From Sphingopyxis sp. BSN-002 (GTDB taxonomy: Bacteria > Pseudomonadota > Alphaproteobacteria > Sphingomonadales > Sphingomonadaceae): a stretch of 64,000 nt of DNA. Positions 36,353 to 44,281 of the stretch are shown here, piece by piece. The notes beneath the pieces were generated by a model. The model did no database searches. It saw only the letters and a list, made by a program, of their open reading frames with translations, and was not told the DNA's origin. Position 1 is the first letter of the stretch. Each line of letters begins with the position of its first letter. Made by a program: the position numbers and the translations under genes. Location of the stretch: contig NZ_CP091804.1 in the NCBI RefSeq assembly GCF_022024275.1, forward strand, positions 2,932,501 to 2,996,500. The letters run 5' to 3'.

Positions 36353-37650
36353 GCTTCTCCCTCCGGCTGCGGCTGGTTCGTGTCGTCGGCTTCGGCGGCG
36401 TTGGCGGCGTCGGTCTTCGCCGCCGTCGCCCGTCCCGCCTGCCACGCGGCCCAGCTTTCCTCGCTGTAGGCGGCGTTCCATTCGCGTTCGAGCTCGGCGA
36501 TCGCGCGTTCGATGCGGCGGCGGGCGCTGTCGCGGTCGCGGCCGGTGGCGCCGCCGCTGAGGCTCTTGTCGGCGAGGAAGTCGTGGGGAAGCTGGAGCAC
36601 CGGCCGGCGCGCGGCTTGCCAGGCCTCGGCGCAATCGTGCAACGCGTGGGCGGCCATGCGCATGTCGCCGCGGGTGACCCGGTCGCTGTCGGGGTCGGTC
36701 TCGCCCGCCTCGCCCTCGACGATATTCCCGTCATACTGGCCGAACCAGATTTCGTCCTCGTCGCCACCCTTCGGCCAGGGGAGGTAATCGGCGGGGGGCG
36801 GGGTCGGGTGCGACAGGTCGCCGCCTTCCTCCGCCTCCCAGTCGATATTGCCCGCGCCGGCCGACAGCGAGACGATCATGTCGGGGTGGAACATGTTCCA
36901 TTCATGCTTCTGCGGATGGGCATAGGCGTCCTCGCGGCGCACCGCGTCCCAGTCGGTGCCGGGGCCGGTGAGCATGTCCCATGCGGCGCGCTTGACCGGG
37001 TCGTGCGAAATCCTGCGCTGATATCCGGTGCGGATGATGCGGAGGCGGTCGTCGAGGTCGGTCTCCTGCCGGCTGGCGCGCCGGGCATGGTCGAGCATTT
37101 CGGCCTGTCGCTCGGCCTCCCACTCGGCGCGCCATTTCTCGCGCAGGCGGCGGACCGCGTGCGGGACCGCGCTGGCGGGGCGGCCGTCGACGGGGGCGAT
37201 GCTGCCGAAATTCTCGGGAAAGCGGCTGGCGGCGATATGCTGCATCGCGCGGATGTTCGGGCGACGGCGCTCGAGGATGACCTGCCCGCGCTTCGAAATC
37301 GTCTCGGGCACGCCATAGATGGCATATTCCATCAGCAGGTCGGCGACGCGGCGCGCGCCCGCCTCGACCGCGCGGTCCCATGCGGCGGCGAAGCTTTCGG
37401 CGCCCGCGCGCTTGCGGAGCTGGTAGAGCGCGGACGTGCTGTGGCCGATCGCCTTCGCCGCCATGCTGACCGCGCCGGTCGCGGCGAGCTGGGCGATGAA
37501 GATGCGCTGTTTCTGCGCGGTGACGCCCGACCAGCGTTTGGTGAGCTGTTCGACGGGCGTGAAGTCGAGCTCTTCTGGGAGGTCGTCGATCGCGCTTTCG
37601 TCAATCGCTTCGGGGTCGGCGGGGAGAGGCGGGAGGATTTCCTGCTTCAT
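36349..37650 (-). CDS. Hypothetical protein with N-terminal helix-turn-helix-like segment
   Basis: 433 residues from the ATG at 37650 (MKQEILPPLPADPE), which has AGGAG seven bases upstream; an ATG ten codons earlier lacks one. Residues ~45-85 ('FIAQLAATGAVSMAAKAIGHSTSALYQLRKRAG') look like a helix-turn-helix of the kind seen in terminase small subunits and phage-like regulators. The rest is Arg/Glu/Trp-rich and probably helical. It lies between two copies of the same palindromic repeat and is coupled to the broken gene downstream (ATGA). Function unknown. Confidence 0.75.
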   Translation of the reverse strand: MKQEILPPLPADPEAIDESAIDDLPEELDFTPVEQLTKRWSGVTAQKQRIFIAQLAATGAVSMAAKAIGHSTSALYQLRKRAGAESFAAAWDRAVEAGARRVADLLMEYAIYGVPETISKRGQVILERRRPNIRAMQHIAASRFPENFGSIAPVDGRPASAVPHAVRRLREKWRAEWEAERQAEMLDHARRASRQETDLDDRLRIIRTGYQRRISHDPVKRAAWDMLTGPGTDWDAVRREDAYAHPQKHEWNMFHPDMIVSLSAGAGNIDWEAEEGGDLSHPTPPPADYLPWPKGGDEDEIWFGQYDGNIVEGEAGETDPDSDRVTRGDMRMAAHALHDCAEAWQAARRPVLQLPHDFLADKSLSGGATGRDRDSARRRIERAIAELEREWNAAYSEESWAAWQAGRATAAKTDAANAAEADDTNQPQPEGEA

Positions 37651-37730
37651 CGCAATGCTCCTTGGTTTGTGAAATTTCATTCACGAACCATATTGGAACA
37701 TTGTAGGAAAGCGGAAAATCGGGTTGCTGT

Positions 37731-37800
37731 GTGAACCCCGGCGAAAGCCGGGGCCCAGTAACATGTTGGGAGATGGGCCCCGGCTTTCGCCGGGGTTCAC
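37731..37800. repeat. Palindromic repeat, family B
   Basis: Same arms as 36241-36316 (GTGAACCCCGGCGAAAGCCG... to ...CTTTCGCCGGGGTTCAC) with a different, slightly shorter loop. It sits 81 bases upstream of the 433-residue protein gene, so that gene is bracketed by two near-identical elements. Confidence 0.9.
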
Positions 37801-37850
37801 GTCGGGGGGCGAAGCGGCAAATTGAGAGCGTCGGGGAGCCGGCGCCCCGC

Positions 37851-38174
37851 TCAGATCTCGATGACGATCTTGACCTTTGCGGGCTCGATGCCGGCGGCGT
37901 GGGCGATTTCGGTGCGGGCGCGGGCGACGAGGTGCTGGAAGTCGTGCGGGGCCGAGGGGGCGCGGGCCGGAGCGAGGAGTTCGGCCTCGTCGACGTCGAG
38001 CGCGTCGGCCAGCGCCTTGATCCGCGCGTGTTTGGGGCGCGAACGGTCCTGCTCCCAATAGCAGACCGAGGTCATGCTGACCCCGAGCTGTTCGGCGAGA
38101 TCGCCCTGCGTGAAGCCCGCCGCCTTGCGCAGGCGCGCGAGACGCTCGCCGAAGCTCTCGGCGGTGGACAGCAT
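37851..38174 (-). CDS. XRE family helix-turn-helix regulator
   Basis: 107 residues if started at the ATG at 38174 (MLSTAESFGERLARLRKAAG); a TTG at 38246 would add 24 Pro-rich residues with no ribosome site. The Cro/C1-type HTH spans residues ~9-65: 'RLRKAAGFTQGDLAEQLGVS' then 'VCYWEQDRSRPKHARIKALA'. The C-terminal part ('VARARTEIAHAAGIEPAKVKIVIEI') is short and beta/helix-like. It is divergent from the GNAT gene across about 260 AT-rich bases. Target genes unknown. Confidence 0.88.
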   Translation of the reverse strand: MLSTAESFGERLARLRKAAGFTQGDLAEQLGVSMTSVCYWEQDRSRPKHARIKALADALDVDEAELLAPARAPSAPHDFQHLVARARTEIAHAAGIEPAKVKIVIEI

Positions 38175-38433
38175 GGCATCGTCGTGCGGCAGGATATCCA
38201 GCGGGGTGGCGCCGGGAGTAGCGGGAGACAGGGGAACGTTACGCAATGGGGGGCGACCTATGTGATTGTTTTCAAGCCCCGGTTTATCCCTTCCAGATCC
38301 CCGCGACTTTCAACATTTCCCACATTTACACATAAGTTATAAATTGGTTCCCGAAAAATGAAGACGCGCCGGCTGTTGCGGGCGCGGCGGCGGCATATTA
38401 GCCTTGCGGCTCCGCAGCGACAGGGGAGCGTCC

Positions 38434-39057
38434 GTGGCAAAAGCCTGCGCCAGACCGCTCGACGGCATCGTCGTGCACAGCGAACTCAGCGACGGGACGC
38501 AGGTGTGCCTGCGCACGATCCATCCCGACGACGAACCGCTGCTGCGCGACGGGATCGCGAAGCTGTCGGCCGAATCGCGCTATCTGCGCTTCTTCTCTCC
38601 CGCGCCCCAACTGCCCGACGCGGTGATCGAGCGGCTGGTCGACGTCGACGGGCACGATCATATCGCGTGGGGCGCGATCTGCAGCGAATGTCCCGGCTGG
38701 CCCGCGATCGGGGCGGTGCACGCGGTGCGGAACCGCGGCGGAGCGGGGGCGGAGAGCCGGGTCGGCGAATATTCGGTCGCGGTGCTCGACGCGTTTCACG
38801 GCAAGGGCCTCGCGCGGATGATGACCGCGGCGCTGCTCGTCGACTGCCTTGCCGAGGGGATCACCGGGCTCGACGTCCATACATTGTCCGAAAATCGCGC
38901 CGCGGTGGCGCTGGTCCATGCGCTCGGCGGGACATGGAAGGGCGAGAGCGCGGGGGTCGCCGAATATTGCATCGACGTCGCAAAGGCGATCGCGGCGCTG
39001 CGCGCGGACGGCGACGCGCGCGGGGTGCAGGATGTTTTCGGGCAGCTGGGGGCGTGA
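38434..39057 (+). CDS. GNAT family N-acetyltransferase
   Basis: 207 residues from a GTG with AGGGGAG upstream; an earlier in-frame start at 38404 lacks one. The acetyl-CoA loop is 'GKGLARMMTAALLVD' near residue 125, preceded by strand 'EYSVAVLDAFH'. It begins like RimI/ribosomal-type acetyltransferases ('VCLRTIHPDDEPLLRDGIAKLS' and 'SRYLRFFSPAPQL'), a form often fused to other domains but free here. The substrate is not predictable. Confidence 0.88.
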   Translation: MAKACARPLDGIVVHSELSDGTQVCLRTIHPDDEPLLRDGIAKLSAESRYLRFFSPAPQLPDAVIERLVDVDGHDHIAWGAICSECPGWPAIGAVHAVRNRGGAGAESRVGEYSVAVLDAFHGKGLARMMTAALLVDCLAEGITGLDVHTLSENRAAVALVHALGGTWKGESAGVAEYCIDVAKAIAALRADGDARGVQDVFGQLGA

Positions 39058-39064
39058 GATAGTC

Positions 39065-39103
39065 CCTCCCGCCGCGAGGGGTCGCTACCCGCGGCGGGAG
39101 GGC
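39065..39103 (+). terminator. Strong hairpin after the GNAT gene
   Basis: CCCTCCCGCCGCG and CGCGGCGGGAGGG are perfect 13-base arms around a 13-base loop, eight bases after the stop. No U-run follows, so termination strength is uncertain. Confidence 0.55.
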
Positions 39104-39211
39104 GTAAGGTCGCAGCCTGAGCTTCGCGTCCCCACGCCCGATGCTCTAGCGGTGGCGCCATGACGTCGCCGTGACATGGATCACAAAATGTGAAAATTAA
39201 CCGCGCGCACG

Positions 39212-39246
39212 AAAAAGGGCGCCGGACCGAGCCCGGCGCCCTTTTT
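39212..39246. terminator. Bidirectional Rho-independent terminator
   Basis: AAAAAGGGCGCCGG and CCGGCGCCCTTTTT pair over 14 bases with a 7-base loop, giving U-runs in both directions. It ends transcripts of the minus-strand lipoprotein gene and any read-through from the GNAT side. Confidence 0.9.
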
Positions 39247-39266
39247 GCTGTCCTTTCGGGACAGGC

Positions 39267-39548
39267 TTATTTCTTTGCGGGATCCGCGGGTGCGGTCGTC
39301 GCGTCGGCGGGCGGCGGGGTGGTGCCCTTGTCGATCGCGTCGGCCTTGGCCTCGCCGGCGGCTTCGACGGCATCGGCCTTTTCTTCGGTCGCTTCCTTGG
39401 CCGGGCCTTCGGGCATCGCGTCGGCCTGGGCGTCGATAACGTCGGCCTTGGCTTCGGCCTGGTCCTCGACCTGATCGGCCGGCTTGCTCTGGCAGGCGCC
39501 GAGCGCGAGGGCCGAAGCGGCGGTGAGGGCGATGATCGTCTTGCGCAT
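39267..39548 (-). CDS. Small Ala/Asp/Glu-rich lipoprotein
   Basis: 93 residues from the ATG at 39548 with GGAGAG upstream. The signal MRKTIIALTAASALALGAC carries a lipobox cysteine. The mature chain is low-complexity, with repeated 'EAKADVIDAQADA', 'EEKADAVEAAGEAKADAID' and a Pro/Ala tail, probably an extended helix like outer-membrane spacer lipoproteins. Terminator hairpins flank it on both sides, so it is a single-gene unit. Confidence 0.85.
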   Translation of the reverse strand: MRKTIIALTAASALALGACQSKPADQVEDQAEAKADVIDAQADAMPEGPAKEATEEKADAVEAAGEAKADAIDKGTTPPPADATTAPADPAKK

Positions 39549-39635
39549 ATCGAGTTCTCTCCAAAGTTGACTCGGGGGCTTAACGCCGGGTGAACGGCAA
39601 AGTTGCACGCACGCGGACAAACGGCTGAAACCGTA

Positions 39636-39667
39636 CAAAAAAGAGGGCGCCCGCAGGCGCCCTCTTC
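39636..39667 (-). terminator. Rho-independent terminator of the sciP operon
   Basis: AAGAGGGCGCC-CGCA-GGCGCCCTCTT is a perfect 11-bp stem; read on the minus strand it is followed by TTTTTTGTAC. It lies 25 bases after the DUF1153 gene stop. Confidence 0.92.
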
Positions 39668-39691
39668 ATGACCCGTCGGGGTGCGTCCTCG

Positions 39692-39997
39692 TCAGAAGCG
39701 CTGCTGGCGCTCGTAGAGGTCGCGGTAGTGCTGGATGCGCGTGACGCGCAGGCCCGGCATGCCGCTGCGGTCGATCGACCGCTGCCAGCCGGCGAACTCC
39801 TCGAGCGTCAGGCCATAGCGTTCGCAGACCTCGTCGACCGTCAGCAGGCCGCCGTTGACCGCGGCGACGACCTCTGCCTTGCGACGAACGACCCAGCGGG
39901 TGGTGTTCGGCGGCGGCAGCGAGTCGAGCGTCAGCGGTTCGCCGAGCGGGCCGATAACCTGAGCAGGCCGGATTTTCTGATTCTCGATCATGTTCAT
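39692..39997 (-). CDS. sciP: SciP-type CtrA inhibitor (DUF1153)
   Basis: 101 residues. The core 'VIGPLGEPLTLDSLPPPNTTRWVVRRKAEVV' and 'AAVNGGLLTVDEVCERYGLT' is very close to Caulobacter SciP, a small helix-turn-helix protein that binds the cell-cycle regulator CtrA and blocks CtrA-dependent transcription after division. That function is known from Caulobacter and inferred here. The ATG overlaps the stop of the 127-residue gene upstream (ATGA), so the two are coupled, and a perfect terminator follows. Confidence 0.93.
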   Translation of the reverse strand: MNMIENQKIRPAQVIGPLGEPLTLDSLPPPNTTRWVVRRKAEVVAAVNGGLLTVDEVCERYGLTLEEFAGWQRSIDRSGMPGLRVTRIQHYRDLYERQQRF

Positions 39998-40377
39998 TCC
40001 ATATTGTCTTCGTCGTGGGGGATCGGTTGGACCGACCTCCAGGGCTCTACATCAGCGGAGTTCAACATCGGCTGAAACCCTCTGGTAAACAGGCTCTTCA
40101 TAGTTTCGGGCAGATCGTTGGCTTCATCGGACAGGTCGAAGAAGCGAACGGGCCGCACCGCCCTTTGTTCCGTCGCGGCGGGTGCCGCGGCAAGCAAATG
40201 GCTGAGCGCGTTAACGCGCGCCGCATGCATCTCGCGAGTCGCCTGCGCCTTCAGCATCCGCACCGTCGGCAAGGCCGACTGGCGTGCCGCCGACACCGCC
40301 AGCAGGATGTCGAAGCCGGGGCTCGACAGGCTGGCCGCACCGGAAAGCTGCGGAATATTTGACGGGTCGGCGTTCAT
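39994..40377 (-). CDS. Hypothetical protein coupled to sciP
   Basis: 127 residues, MNADPSNIPQLSG..., without recognised domain. It has a predicted helix in 'SALPTVRMLKAQATREMHAARVNALSHLLAAAPA' and an acidic end ('HDEDNME'). It has no signal peptide or membrane segment. The coupling to sciP by a 4-base overlap suggests a shared cell-cycle or motility context. Its leader, shared with mnmA, holds the inverted repeat at 40451 and a near CtrA-box (TTAG-N6-TTAA at 40434). Confidence 0.75.
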   Translation of the reverse strand: MNADPSNIPQLSGAASLSSPGFDILLAVSAARQSALPTVRMLKAQATREMHAARVNALSHLLAAAPAATEQRAVRPVRFFDLSDEANDLPETMKSLFTRGFQPMLNSADVEPWRSVQPIPHDEDNME

Positions 40378-40450
40378 GCTGCCGGTATAGCCCGCAGGGC
40401 CTAAGGTCCCGTAAATGCCTGTTTCAGCACCTGTTAGCGAAGCTTAATCC

Positions 40451-40468
40451 GCGTCAATATCTTGACGC
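40451..40468. promoter_or_regulatory. Inverted repeat in the sciP-operon/mnmA divergent region
   Basis: GCGTCAA-TATC-TTGACGC is a perfect 7-base inverted repeat with a 4-base centre; its right half contains a TTGACG -35-like hexamer pointing to mnmA. It may be an operator over divergent promoters. A TTAG-N6-TTAA lies just beside it at 40434-40447. Confidence 0.45.
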
Positions 40469-40509
40469 CCGGCGCGGAAAAGCTGGCATTTCGGGCCATG
40501 CATCCCTAG

Positions 40510-41658
40510 ATGGCGCGCACCATGATCGAGACGATTTCCTCTCCCGCCGGGCTCGCCCGGGCCGACTTTCAGTTAAGCGGACCGATGAAGGACCGCCGAA
40601 TCGTCGTCGCGATGTCGGGCGGAGTCGACTCGAGCGTCGTCGCCGCGCTCGCCGCGCGGTCGGGCGCCGAGGTGATCGGCGTGACGCTGCAGCTCTATGA
40701 TCATGGCGCCAAGGCGAAGCGCGTCGGTGCGTGCTGCGCGGGGCAGGATATCAGGGACGCGCGGGCGGTCGCCGACCGGCTGGGCTTCGCGCACCACGTC
40801 CACGACCATGAGAGCCGCTTTCGCGACACGGTGATCGACCAGTTCGCCGACGAGTATCTCGCGGGCCGCACGCCGATCCCCTGCGTGCGCTGCAACATGG
40901 GTGTTAAGTTCACCGACCTGTTCCAGCTGGCGAAGGATCTGGGCGCCGATTGTCTGGCGACCGGACACTATGTTCGGCGTGTCATGGGGCCGCAGGGCGC
41001 CGAGCTGCACCGCGCGGTCGATCCGGCGCGCGACCAGAGCTATTTCCTGTTCGCCACGACGCAGGAGCAGCTCGACTTTCTGCGCTTCCCGCTTGGCGGA
41101 CTCGAGAAGAGCGTGGTGCGCGAAATCGCGCGCGACCTCGGCCTTGGCGTCGCGGCCAAGCCCGACAGCCAAGACATCTGCTTCGTCCCCGACGGCGACT
41201 ATGCGACGCTGGTCAAAAAGCTGCGCCCCGAGGCCGACGATCAGGGCGCGATCGTCCATGTCGACGGGACGGTACTCGGCGCGCACAAGGGGCTGATCCA
41301 CTATACCGTCGGCCAGCGCCGCGGGATCGAGATCGGCGGACAGGCCGAGCCCCTCTATGTGGTCCGCCTCGATGCGGAGAAGAAGGAAGTGATCGTCGGG
41401 CCGCGGCGCGCGCTCGCGGTGTCGGGTGCTCGGCTGGGCGAGGCGAACTGGCTGGCCGATGTCGACGGCCGCGCCGTGCTCGCGAAGGTGCGCAGCATGG
41501 CGAAGCCGGTGCCGGCGCATGTCGCGGGCGACCGGCTGGTCTTCGCGGCGCCCGAATATGGCGTCGCGCCGGGACAGGCCGCGGTGCTCTATGATGCGGC
41601 GGACGAAAGCCGCGTGCTTGGCGGCGGCTGGATCGAAGAGACGTTCGCCGCGGAATAG
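40510..41658 (+). CDS. mnmA: tRNA-specific 2-thiouridylase MnmA
   Basis: 382 residues; it thiolates U34 of tRNA-Lys, -Glu and -Gln with ATP and a persulfide carrier. The PP-loop '[15 protein letters not shown]' lies near residue 36, the first catalytic Cys in '[14 protein letters not shown]' and the second in '[12 protein letters not shown]'. The C-terminal beta-barrel ('GANWLAD'-type region) is complete. ATG 40510 gives the longer N-terminus with 'DFQLSGPM'; the internal ATG at 40585 is the alternative. Confidence 0.96.
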   Translation: MARTMIETISSPAGLARADFQLSGPMKDRRIVVAMSGGVDSSVVAALAARSGAEVIGVTLQLYDHGAKAKRVGACCAGQDIRDARAVADRLGFAHHVHDHESRFRDTVIDQFADEYLAGRTPIPCVRCNMGVKFTDLFQLAKDLGADCLATGHYVRRVMGPQGAELHRAVDPARDQSYFLFATTQEQLDFLRFPLGGLEKSVVREIARDLGLGVAAKPDSQDICFVPDGDYATLVKKLRPEADDQGAIVHVDGTVLGAHKGLIHYTVGQRRGIEIGGQAEPLYVVRLDAEKKEVIVGPRRALAVSGARLGEANWLADVDGRAVLAKVRSMAKPVPAHVAGDRLVFAAPEYGVAPGQAAVLYDAADESRVLGGGWIEETFAAE

Positions 41659-41712
41659 ATTGCACTTTTCCCGACGATGCCGCAGCCTGCCGGCAACAGA
41701 GGGAGAAGAGAA

Positions 41713-42132
41713 ATGGTCAACTGGGTCTTGCGCGGCGCCGTCCTGTTGTGGGCGCTTTTCTTTCTGATCGTCGGGGCCCGCGGGCTGATCGATCCGGCAA
41801 GCTATACCGAGACTTTCGGCATCATCGTCGACGGGCCCGCGACCAACACGATCCGTGCCGACCTGTCTTCCTTCTTTCTCGTCGCTTCGGGTGCCGCGGC
41901 GATCGGCGCGCTGGTGCCGGGCTGGCTGCGCGCGCTGCTCGTTCCCGCCGCGCTCTACGGCACCGCGCTGGCGGCTCGGCTGCTGGGCGTGGCGAGCGGC
42001 GATCCGGTCAATTCGGGGATCGTGCAAGCGATGATCATCGAGGCGCTGTCGGTCGCGCTGATGGCGGGAAGCTGGTGGGTGCTGTCGCGGCCTGCCGCGG
42101 TGGCAGAGGTATCGCCCGATACCGTGCATTGA
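41713..42132 (+). CDS. DUF4345-like inner membrane protein
   Basis: 139 residues from an ATG with an AGAAGAG leader. Four membrane helices are visible ('VLLWALFFLIVGARGLIDP', 'LSSFFLVASGAAAIGALVPG', 'ALLVPAALYGTALAARLLG' and a last one ending 'MAGSWWVLS'). The pattern 'RADLSSFFLVAS' with Arg and Asp at a helix start is typical of DUF4345. The function of that family is unknown. A family A palindrome follows. Confidence 0.8.
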   Translation: MVNWVLRGAVLLWALFFLIVGARGLIDPASYTETFGIIVDGPATNTIRADLSSFFLVASGAAAIGALVPGWLRALLVPAALYGTALAARLLGVASGDPVNSGIVQAMIIEALSVALMAGSWWVLSRPAAVAEVSPDTVH

Positions 42133-42181
42133 CCGCAAGGATCTGATGTCGGTTGGCGACCGAAAGCAGGCTCATCCTTCA

Positions 42182-42270
42182 TCGTCACCCCGGACTTGAT
42201 CCGGGGTCCGCCTTGTCTTTCAACGTTGCGCAAAAGAAAGGCGGATCCCGGGTCAAGCCCGGGATGACGA
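42182..42270. repeat. Intergenic palindromic repeat, family A
   Basis: TCGTCACCCCGGACTTGATC... (from 42182) and ...GGTCAAGCCCGGGATGACGA (to 42270) are long arms with a 24-base AT-rich loop. Arms and inner GCGG(A/G)CC-type blocks match 4398-4472. Confidence 0.88.
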
Positions 42271-42294
42271 AGGTCCGGAAACGACCGGTTGCGG

Positions 42295-42615
42295 TCATTG
42301 CGCGCCGGCTCGTCCTCGAATGTCACTCCAATATTCATCGTGAACGTCGGAGTCGATTTCCACCGGCATAGAGCTGGATGGATATAGCCGGTCTTGGCCA
42401 TCTTTTCGGGGGCCGGAGATCCAAAAGTGATCGCCTGTGTCGGCGTCAAAATAGTTGGCCTTAAAGCCATCGCCACCCAGTCTCTGAAAGGTGCGACCTC
42501 CGTAATAGATCGACTGGCCAGTTTTTGAATAAGTCACCCGGCCGATCCTTGCTGGCCCATTGAGGCCTGCCGATTTGTCTTCGATATACATTATTCGCGT
42601 TTTCTTGGCGCTCAT
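42295..42615 (-). CDS. Small soluble conserved hypothetical protein
   Basis: 106 residues starting MSAKKTRIMYIEDKSAG with a GAGGAG site. The sequence is compact and beta-rich ('ARIGRVTYSKTGQSIYYGG', 'FQRLGGDGFKANYFD', 'DHFWISGPRKDG'), ending in an acidic helix. I recall similar proteins as short stand-alone hypotheticals. It has no signal peptide. The divergent partner is the Arg-rich peptide gene at 42760. Confidence 0.82.
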   Translation of the reverse strand: MSAKKTRIMYIEDKSAGLNGPARIGRVTYSKTGQSIYYGGRTFQRLGGDGFKANYFDADTGDHFWISGPRKDGQDRLYPSSSMPVEIDSDVHDEYWSDIRGRAGAQ

Positions 42616-42759
42616 CGTGTGGGGTCTCCTCGGGCTATAGACCTACCAATCCTATGGCGTCTTTCCACCCCGAAGCCGCCGCCTTGTCTTTTCGACAGGA
42701 TTGTGAGTAACTGACGGCGGGTCGCTTCTGTTTTCCTTTGTGGTGGAGGGGAGAAGCGT

Positions 42760-42903
42760 ATGTCAGTGGAGAAACCGCGCAGACCGGCAGATCGGCGCGC
42801 AGGGGACCGGCGGGTGGCCGACGATCCCGGTTATGACGGTCCCGAACGGCGTCAGGCCGATCGCCGATCGGGGAAGGATCGCCGCACGCCGCCGGCGGAC
42901 TGA
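42760..42903 (+). CDS. 47-residue Arg/Asp-rich small protein
   Basis: ATG 42760 follows GGAGGGGAG at a good distance and opens 47 codons. The peptide is built from spaced R-R pairs: 'RRPADRRAGDRRVAD', 'GPERRQADRRSGKDRRTP'. The 'ERRxxDRRxxxDRR' pattern recurs in tails of bacterial membrane sensors, but here it is a free-standing protein. No hydrophobic core, so likely disordered or nucleic-acid or membrane-surface binding (inference). It ends 40 bases before the DsbA-like gene. Confidence 0.6.
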   Translation: MSVEKPRRPADRRAGDRRVADDPGYDGPERRQADRRSGKDRRTPPAD

Positions 42904-42943
42904 TCGAAGACAAGGCGCTCGCCGCGCCGGCAGGAGGATTGCC

Positions 42944-43630
42944 GTGAACGAGGTGCCGCGCCTTTCGGTCGATATCGTCTCCGACGTAATGTGCCCCTGG
43001 TGCATCATCGGCTGGCTGAAATTCCGGAAGGTCATGGCGCATTTCGAGGGGCGGCTGGCCTTTCGCGTCCAGTGGCATCCCTTCGAGCTCAATCCCGACA
43101 TGCCGCCCGAGGGCGAGGATGCGGCGGCGCATGTGATGCGCAAATATGGCATCAGCGCCGAGCAGAGCCGCGCGAACAGCGGCAAGATGGCGGGGGTCGC
43201 CGGCGACCTGGGCTTCGCCTTCAACCGCGGGCCGGGTTTCCGGATGCGCAACAGCTTCGATGCGCACCGTCTGCTGACCTGGGCGGGCGCGCTTGAGGAG
43301 CCCGAACAGGCCGAAGCGACGGGCGTGCAGACCGCGCTGAAGCTCGCGTTGTTCACGGCGCATTTCACGGACAATCGCGATGTCAGCGATCGCGCGACGC
43401 TGGTCGAGATCGCGGCGTCGGTCGGGCTCGACGCGGCGCGCGCGGCAGCGATCCTTGCGGGCGACGAGTTCGGCGAGATGGTTCGGACCGAGGAGGCCTA
43501 TTGGGCCGACAACAATGTCACCGGCGTTCCCGCCTTCATCCTGGGCGGCCGGATGCTGATCCCCGGTGCGCAGGATCCCGAGGTGTTCATCCGCGTGATC
43601 GAGAACAAGGTGCTGGCCGCCGCAGCCTGA
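42944..43630 (+). CDS. DsbA family oxidoreductase, FrnE type
   Basis: 228 residues from GTG 42944 with AGGAGG upstream. The N-terminal 'VDIVSDVMCPWCIIG' gives the CPWC redox site, with a helical insertion ('GFRMRNSFDAHRLLTWAG') and the cis-Pro 'NNVTGVPAFILGG', the pattern of FrnE/polyketide-type DsbA proteins. No signal peptide, so a cytoplasmic thiol-disulfide or isomerase role is likely. FrnE in Deinococcus is linked to stress tolerance; that is background, not proof. Confidence 0.92.
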   Translation: MNEVPRLSVDIVSDVMCPWCIIGWLKFRKVMAHFEGRLAFRVQWHPFELNPDMPPEGEDAAAHVMRKYGISAEQSRANSGKMAGVAGDLGFAFNRGPGFRMRNSFDAHRLLTWAGALEEPEQAEATGVQTALKLALFTAHFTDNRDVSDRATLVEIAASVGLDAARAAAILAGDEFGEMVRTEEAYWADNNVTGVPAFILGGRMLIPGAQDPEVFIRVIENKVLAAAA

Positions 43631-43686
43631 CGGAACGGCGGCGGTGCCCGGCGCGTATTTGCCCTGTCCCTCGAAGGAGCCCGCTC

Positions 43687-43998
43687 ATGGCCGACAATAG
43701 CCGCAACACCGACAATCTGCCTCCCGAGGCGATCAACCGCGAGCAGGAGGACGAAGAGGCGCAGGCGCAGAGCGTGGCCGAGGCGGCGCGGCGCGAACGC
43801 CCGCTGGGCGAAAGCCGCAAGGCGAAGGCGCGGTACGAGGATGACGACAGCGAGGATCTGGTCGACCATATGCGCCAGATGGAGCGGTCGGGCCGGATCG
43901 ACATGGACGCCTATCGCGGCGAGCGCAGCGACGACGACGAGGACGGCGAGCTGGGCGAGGACGGCATCGAGGACGACGAGCCGCGCGGCGCGCCCTGA
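43687..43998 (+). CDS. Acidic disordered small protein
   Basis: 103 residues starting MADNSRNTDNLPPEAIN with an AAGGAG site. The chain is very hydrophilic: Glu/Gln/Ala-rich first half ('REQEDEEAQAQSVAEAARRERP'), a short 'DLVDHMRQMERSGRIDMDAYRG' helix and a poly-Asp/Glu end ('SDDDEDGELGEDGIEDDEP'). There are no cysteines and no membrane segment. Probably intrinsically disordered; function unknown. Confidence 0.75.
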   Translation: MADNSRNTDNLPPEAINREQEDEEAQAQSVAEAARRERPLGESRKAKARYEDDDSEDLVDHMRQMERSGRIDMDAYRGERSDDDEDGELGEDGIEDDEPRGAP

Positions 43999-44001
43999 CG
44001 C

Positions 44002-44115
44002 CTATCGCTTTGCGCGCAGCACGTCGGCGAGCGCGATCGGCCCGAGCGTGAGCATGAAGCTGGCGGTCATCAGGGCGAAGATCAGCACGGGGGTCTGCAT
44101 AAGCGGGTTGTGCAT
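44002..44115 (-). CDS. 37-residue single-span membrane peptide
   Basis: On the minus strand AAAGGAGAG lies seven bases before an ATG that opens 37 codons: MHNPLMQTPVLIFALM..., a hydrophobic stretch of about 24 residues ending 'LADVLRAKR'. One membrane helix with a basic C-terminal end. It converges on the acidic-protein gene, four bases from its stop. The strong ribosome site is the main support. Confidence 0.6.
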   Translation of the reverse strand: MHNPLMQTPVLIFALMTASFMLTLGPIALADVLRAKR

Positions 44116-44281
44116 CGGGGCTCTCCTTTCAGGGTGATGCCTGCTTCTGGAGCCCCGATCGCGCGCGCTCCTTGATATCGGTCAAAAACGGCGCCGCAGC
44201 GGATGCGTCGGCGCACACTAGCCGCCACAGCGGATCGGCCGGATCGGGATTTTACCCATGATCGCGCCCTAGGGTGGCACG

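Noticed and set aside
35646..36767. 373-codon minus-strand frame as one gene
   Set aside because: It joins unrelated pieces: antisense of the methyltransferase, a real fragment (~36000-36240), a palindrome and shadow sequence of the 433-residue gene. Only the middle fragment is kept, as a pseudogene.
38175..38246. TTG-initiated extension of the XRE regulator
   Set aside because: Adds a Pro-rich lead without a ribosome binding site; the ATG at 38174 gives the standard HTH N-terminus.
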